Assembly (NCBI GenBank): GCA_047614005.1
Contig: JBLHIK010000008.1
Location: 1 to 27,229, forward strand
Length of the DNA stretch: 27,229 nucleotides
Direction: 5' to 3'
DNA from: JBLHIK01 sp047614005
Lineage (GTDB): Bacteria > Patescibacteriota > Minisyncoccia > Phycocordibacterales > UBA1006
Shown here: positions 24,265 through 27,229 of the stretch, piece after piece
How positions within the stretch are numbered: the first letter of the stretch is position 1
Layout of the letters: each line of letters starts with the position of its first letter
The notes under the pieces: generated by a model
The model's database searches: none
What the model was told of the DNA's origin: nothing
Seen by the model: the letters and a program-made list of their open reading frames with translations, nothing else
Position numbers and translations under genes: made by a program

Positions 24265-25188
24265 ATGAGCAAACAAAATCAAACAAACATCACTTCTACT
24301 GCTGAAGTGAAGAAACAAATGCATGCTATTGTATGCCCCAACGGAGGTAAAGTTCATGATTTTTATTTAATCATAAACATTATCATGCAGGAAAACATCA
24401 CTAATTTAACAGTGGTAGGAGCAAAAGAATTTTCAAATTATCCACATTACTCTGTTCAAGAAAAAGCAGAGAAAGGATTTGAGCTTTTTAGTCTAAATTC
24501 TGACATACAAGATATCAGTGATCTGGTGAGATACTGTAGACAACAATATCCCGACAGCCTTATACCTGATTTTTGCATTAGAATATTTACTGGCGAAATC
24601 ACTATTAAAGGGGAAAACCCTTTAAATAATTATCGTTATAATAACAGTCTAGGAGATAATTTTAAAAATTTATTCCAAAAAATCAAAAAAATGGTTGAGG
24701 AGTATAATGACATCTTAAATTCTCCAAAGATTGATTCTGCATTCCAAAATGCCAAACAAGACTCTAGACATACAAATGTTTTTGTAGTTAAGGGGGAGTA
24801 CTCCAAGCTTGCAAATATTGCTATTGCCTCGAAAATAAGCAAAGCATCTGATAACTGTGGAATTCTTGTTATATTTAATGGTGCAGTATCGAGTTCGTTT
24901 ATTATATATAATAATATAGTAAAAAAAACATCTGAAGAAATTGTAAATCAAACAAATTCATTTAGAAAAGCGTGCACAAGAATTTGTGCTGAACTTAACA
25001 CGGTTCATGTGAGAATAGGAAACCCCACAAAGTGGCAAGCAAATGAATGTACAGCTACGGTTATGCATGAAAACCACAATACCCTCTCATGGGAGAGCAC
25101 ACTATTGATAATATCAAATTATTTCACAGTAAATAATTTGATATTATCTCAAAAAAATAAATGTGTTCTAGAACTTAGCCCTGCTTAA
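24265..25188 (+). CDS. Hypothetical 307-aa protein
   Basis: I do not recognise this protein. It is soluble, with no signal peptide or membrane segment. The N-terminal third (about 20-130) alternates predicted strands and helices (HAIVCPNGGKVHDFYLIINII, NLTVVGAKEFSNYP). A Lys-rich helical stretch follows (130-175), then a C-terminal half with GILVIFNGAVSSSFIIYN (about 202-219) and a polar end with two TATVMHENHN-like His/Glu/Asn residues. No known catalytic signature is clear. The gene is AT-rich and isolated, with a consensus promoter, a structured leader and a shared terminator, which suggests a regulated, perhaps acquired gene. The ATG at 24265 is the first in frame. Confidence 0.65.
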   Translation: MSKQNQTNITSTAEVKKQMHAIVCPNGGKVHDFYLIINIIMQENITNLTVVGAKEFSNYPHYSVQEKAEKGFELFSLNSDIQDISDLVRYCRQQYPDSLIPDFCIRIFTGEITIKGENPLNNYRYNNSLGDNFKNLFQKIKKMVEEYNDILNSPKIDSAFQNAKQDSRHTNVFVVKGEYSKLANIAIASKISKASDNCGILVIFNGAVSSSFIIYNNIVKKTSEEIVNQTNSFRKACTRICAELNTVHVRIGNPTKWQANECTATVMHENHNTLSWESTLLIISNYFTVNNLILSQKNKCVLELSPA

Positions 25189-25210
25189 ATTTACGATTTT
25201 TTTATTAATC

Positions 25211-25240
25211 AAGCCTCGTTATCGCAAGATAGCGAGGCTT
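25211..25240. terminator. Bidirectional terminator between the 307-aa gene and truB
   Basis: Thirteen-base stem AAGCCTCGTTATC / GATAGCGAGGCTT with one U-G pair and a GCAA tetraloop. T-rich sequence follows it on both strands, and the two convergent genes end on either side. Confidence 0.88.
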
Positions 25241-25243
25241 TTA

Positions 25244-26002
25244 TTATTTAAGAAAGATGTTTGTCCTTTCAATAGAATATGCACAGGCAGGAATACCTCC
25301 CAATGCGCCTCCTATTTCTTCTGCCAAGACGCGCATATATGTTCCAGATGAACAATGCACTTTGATAGTAATAAATGAAAATTCTCCATCATAAGAAGAT
25401 TTCTCCCACTCTTTTATAATATCCTCCTGTCTAAAATCCCCCACTACAGATGAGATATCTTTTTTAATCTCAGATATCACGTCATCTTTTTCTCTTTTAT
25501 ATATATCTAATATTTCAATATCTTTAATAGTCACACTGTGGGATGGGAGCTCTACCACTTTGTCCTCTTTCATATAAAGCCAGAGAGGTTTTCCTTGTAC
25601 TGTTTTGGAGCTGTACTGAGGATATGTCTGTTCCCTTTTACCTTTTAGGTGCTCTATCTTTTTTGAGATTTCAGAGACAGAAAAAGTATATGCGTTTTTA
25701 TCAGACGTATTTTGTAGTATTTTTCCCATTACATCACCTGTGTCGGTCTGTACACCCAGCAGCACATTCACTCTATATTCTTTCTCCTTATTCATATAGA
25801 GCTCTTTATCTTTACATTTTTCTCCCCACAGTATCAACATAAGACCTTCTGCCAAGGGGTCGAGACGTCCTGCATATGTCATCTTGACTGATATATCAAT
25901 ACTCTCTTTCTCGCGAAATGCCTCGAGTGCTTCGAGTGGAGTGAGTCCTTTTTGTTTATATATCATATAGATATTAGGGCTGATACGCCTTGCCTTTTGC
26001 AT
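25244..26002 (-). CDS. truB: tRNA pseudouridine-55 synthase TruB
   Basis: This 252-aa enzyme makes pseudouridine 55 in the tRNA T-loop. The catalytic motif YAGRLDPLAEGLM (43-55) carries the nucleophile D48. KEYRVNVLLGVQTDTGDVMGKIL (73-95) and QTYPQYSSKTVQGKPLW are typical of the family, as is CSSGTYMRVLAEEIGGALG near the C-terminus. The C-terminal PUA domain found in many homologs is missing, giving a short form. The start at 26002 (MQKARRISPNIYMIYKQKG) matches the usual beginning, and a TGCTAACGT element lies six bases upstream. It is divergent from infC. Confidence 0.96.
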   Translation of the reverse strand: MQKARRISPNIYMIYKQKGLTPLEALEAFREKESIDISVKMTYAGRLDPLAEGLMLILWGEKCKDKELYMNKEKEYRVNVLLGVQTDTGDVMGKILQNTSDKNAYTFSVSEISKKIEHLKGKREQTYPQYSSKTVQGKPLWLYMKEDKVVELPSHSVTIKDIEILDIYKREKDDVISEIKKDISSVVGDFRQEDIIKEWEKSSYDGEFSFITIKVHCSSGTYMRVLAEEIGGALGGIPACAYSIERTNIFLK

Positions 26003-26008
26003 AGAAAT

Positions 26009-26017
26009 ACGTTAGCA
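26009..26017 (-). promoter_or_regulatory. truB extended -10, leaderless start
   Basis: Minus-strand TGCTAACGT (hexamer 26009-26014), then ATTTCT and the ATG. The hexamer is weak, but TGn and the six-base spacing match the other cases. TATGCT at 26015-26020 is an alternative. Confidence 0.4.
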
Positions 26018-26050
26018 TACAAGTCACACATATAAAAGTGTGTTCCATAA

Positions 26051-26056
26051 TAATAT
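26051..26056 (+). promoter_or_regulatory. Candidate infC -10
   Basis: TAATAT lies twelve bases before the TTG start, predicting a leader of about six bases. No clear -35. Confidence 0.35.
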
Positions 26057-26068
26057 AGCCAATTTACA

Positions 26069-26683
26069 TTGAGACGAGGAAAGAAAAAACAAGCAGAACA
26101 AGGACCATCATTTCGCAAGAATCAACAGATTCGTGCACGTGAAGTACGTGTAATCAATCCAGAAGGATCTCTCGGAGTAATGCCACTTGATAAAGCTTTA
26201 GCTCTTGCCGAAGAACAAGATCTCGATCTTGTAGAAGTAGCAGGAAATGCTACCCCTCCTGTATGTAGAATAGCTGATTATGGAAAGCTCATTTATGAAG
26301 AACAGAAAAAGATTAGTGCTGCTAAAAAAGGTACAAAGCCAACAGAAACTAAATCACTACAGATCAAAATAGCCACAGGCGAAAACGATCTAAAGATGAA
26401 AGCTATGCGAGCTGATGAATGGCTCAAAGAAGGCCACCGTATCAAAGTAGAACTCTACCTTTCTGGTCGTTCTAAATATATGGAAAAAGATTTTCTTAAA
26501 GTAAGACTAGATAGAGTGCTTGCATTAATAACAGAATCATATAAGATTGCAGATGCTTTTGCAAAAAGTCCAAAAGGATACGTTGTCACTATAGAACGTG
26601 ACAAATCTAAAAAACCTTCTGAGACAAAAGTTCCTACTGAACAAAAAGAAAAAGCTGAGAAAATAGAAACTAAAGAAGAATAA
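26069..26683 (+). CDS. infC: Translation initiation factor IF-3, TTG start
   Basis: This 204-aa factor binds the 30S subunit and checks initiator tRNA and start codon. The N-terminal domain (about 17-85: NQQIRAREVRVINPEGSLGVMPLDKALALAEEQDLDLVEVAG) and C-terminal domain (about 95-175: LQIKIATGENDLKMKAMRADEWLKEGHRIKVELYLSGR) are both complete. A Lys/Glu-rich tail follows. No ATG exists in frame near the start; the best start is TTG at 26069, giving MRRGKKKQ, similar to the MKGGK start of E. coli IF-3. Use of a rare start codon by infC is known to allow self-regulation. It begins the classic infC-rpmI-rplT operon, with rpmI one base downstream. Confidence 0.96.
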   Translation: MRRGKKKQAEQGPSFRKNQQIRAREVRVINPEGSLGVMPLDKALALAEEQDLDLVEVAGNATPPVCRIADYGKLIYEEQKKISAAKKGTKPTETKSLQIKIATGENDLKMKAMRADEWLKEGHRIKVELYLSGRSKYMEKDFLKVRLDRVLALITESYKIADAFAKSPKGYVVTIERDKSKKPSETKVPTEQKEKAEKIETKEE

Positions 26684-26684
26684 T

Positions 26685-26876
26685 ATGTCAAATAAAACAA
26701 ACAAATCATTTACGAAGAGACTACGAGTCACTAAAAACGGTAAGATCCTTGCTAAAAAGGAAGGTTTTAACCACTTCAACATGAAGACATCAGGACAAAA
26801 GCAAAGTGCTTCACGACGATTACAACCTTTTAAAATGAAACCGAAAGACAAGAGTCGTTTTATGCCACACCAATAG
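26685..26876 (+). CDS. rpmI: Ribosomal protein bL35
   Basis: This 63-aa, very basic protein carries the bL35 pattern: TKRLRVTKNGKILAKKEGFNHF, then KTSGQKQSASRRL. It is part of the 50S subunit. The first residues differ from the canonical MPKMKTH start, and the C-terminal MKPKDKSRFMPHQ is slightly unusual, but position between infC and rplT settles the identity. It starts one base after the infC stop, with GAAGAA as a weak ribosome site inside the infC end. Confidence 0.94.
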   Translation: MSNKTNKSFTKRLRVTKNGKILAKKEGFNHFNMKTSGQKQSASRRLQPFKMKPKDKSRFMPHQ

Positions 26877-26897
26877 TAGATAATTAGATTAATTTAT

Positions 26898-27229
26898 ATG
26901 TCACGAGTTAAAAGAGGAACAATACACACAAAACGTCGAAAAAATATTCTTAAACTTGCAAAAGGATATCGTTTTGGACGAAGCACAAAACTGAAACAAG
27001 CTCGAGAAGCTGTTCTACATGCAGGAAACCATGCTTTTCGTCACCGAAAAGACAAGAAGCGTGACTATCGCCGACTATGGCAACTCAAGATAAATGCAGC
27101 TCTTCGTCCTCTTGAACTCTCTTACTCAAAATTCATTAACATGCTTTTGAAAAAAGAAGTTTCACTTGATAGAAAATCTCTTGCATACCTTGCAGAGCAT
27201 CGACCAGAAGCTTTCAAGAAAGTAGTAGA
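26898..27229 (+). CDS. rplT: Ribosomal protein bL20, cut by window edge
   Basis: The ATG at 26898 opens 110 codons that reach the right edge. The product is highly basic and matches bL20: MSRVKRGTIHTKRRKNILKL, AKGYRFGRSTKLKQAREAV, FRHRKDKKRDYRRLWQLKIN, LSYSKFINMLLKKE and DRKSLAYLAEHRPEAFKKVV. bL20 is needed early in 50S assembly and in several bacteria represses this operon by binding its mRNA; no such site could be identified here. Only a few C-terminal residues are missing. It follows rpmI by 21 bases with no clear ribosome site. Confidence 0.96.
   Translation, partial: MSRVKRGTIHTKRRKNILKLAKGYRFGRSTKLKQAREAVLHAGNHAFRHRKDKKRDYRRLWQLKINAALRPLELSYSKFINMLLKKEVSLDRKSLAYLAEHRPEAFKKVV

Noticed and set aside
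26068..26070. ATT codon near the infC start, as in E. coli
   Set aside because: It is out of frame with IF-3; the in-frame codon is the overlapping TTG at 26069.
1..27229. CRISPR arrays, tRNA or rRNA genes, transposase or integrase genes
   Set aside because: None found on either strand. The repeat-flanked TPR gene has no recombinase in the window.

Overview
The window looks like a Patescibacteria (Candidate Phyla Radiation) chromosome, most likely in or near Parcubacteria. The evidence is AT-rich DNA, short intergenic gaps, standard code (TAA, TAG and TGA all used as stops), few Shine-Dalgarno sequences, rpoB/rpoC without the usual rplKAJL genes upstream, and several small or membrane proteins I cannot assign. 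The phylum call is an inference; no 16S rRNA gene is present.

Layout. 1-1773 (minus): a glycosyltransferase followed by a membrane-anchored thioredoxin-like protein that runs off the left edge. 1891-6002 (minus): dnaG, then rpoD with its own promoter, then a CNNM/CBS membrane protein. 6123-6533 (plus): a small unknown gene with a consensus promoter and a terminator. 6630-13578 (minus): rpoB-rpoC. 13827-17557: three AT-rich membrane-protein genes of unknown function (806, 137 and 187 aa). 17618-18487 (plus): smpB and ssrA (tmRNA), the trans-translation pair. 18467-20727: an accessory stretch in which two near-identical 181-bp direct repeats flank one membrane-anchored TPR gene; the repeat edges mimic the 3' end of the tmRNA. 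20726-24082 (minus): an adaptor, permease and ATPase operon of MacAB/LolCDE type. 24265-25188 (plus): an unknown protein behind a structured leader. 25244-26002 (minus): truB. 26069-27229 (plus): infC-rpmI-rplT, cut by the right edge.

Most of the window is central information processing: core RNA polymerase and sigma, primase, translation initiation, ribosomal proteins, pseudouridylation and ribosome rescue. Accessory genes sit between these blocks, and most are separated from them by strong terminators.

Two promoter styles are visible. Several genes have an extended -10 (TGnTAnnnT) six bases before the ATG, which predicts leaderless mRNAs (dnaG, TPR gene, adaptor, truB; smpB is similar but lacks the TGn). 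Others have TTGACA/TTGACT -35 boxes with real leaders (rpoBC, the 806-, 137- and 307-aa genes, the 136-aa gene). The most unusual item is the duplicated, structured, tmRNA-end-mimicking element at 18503-18683 and 20498-20678.
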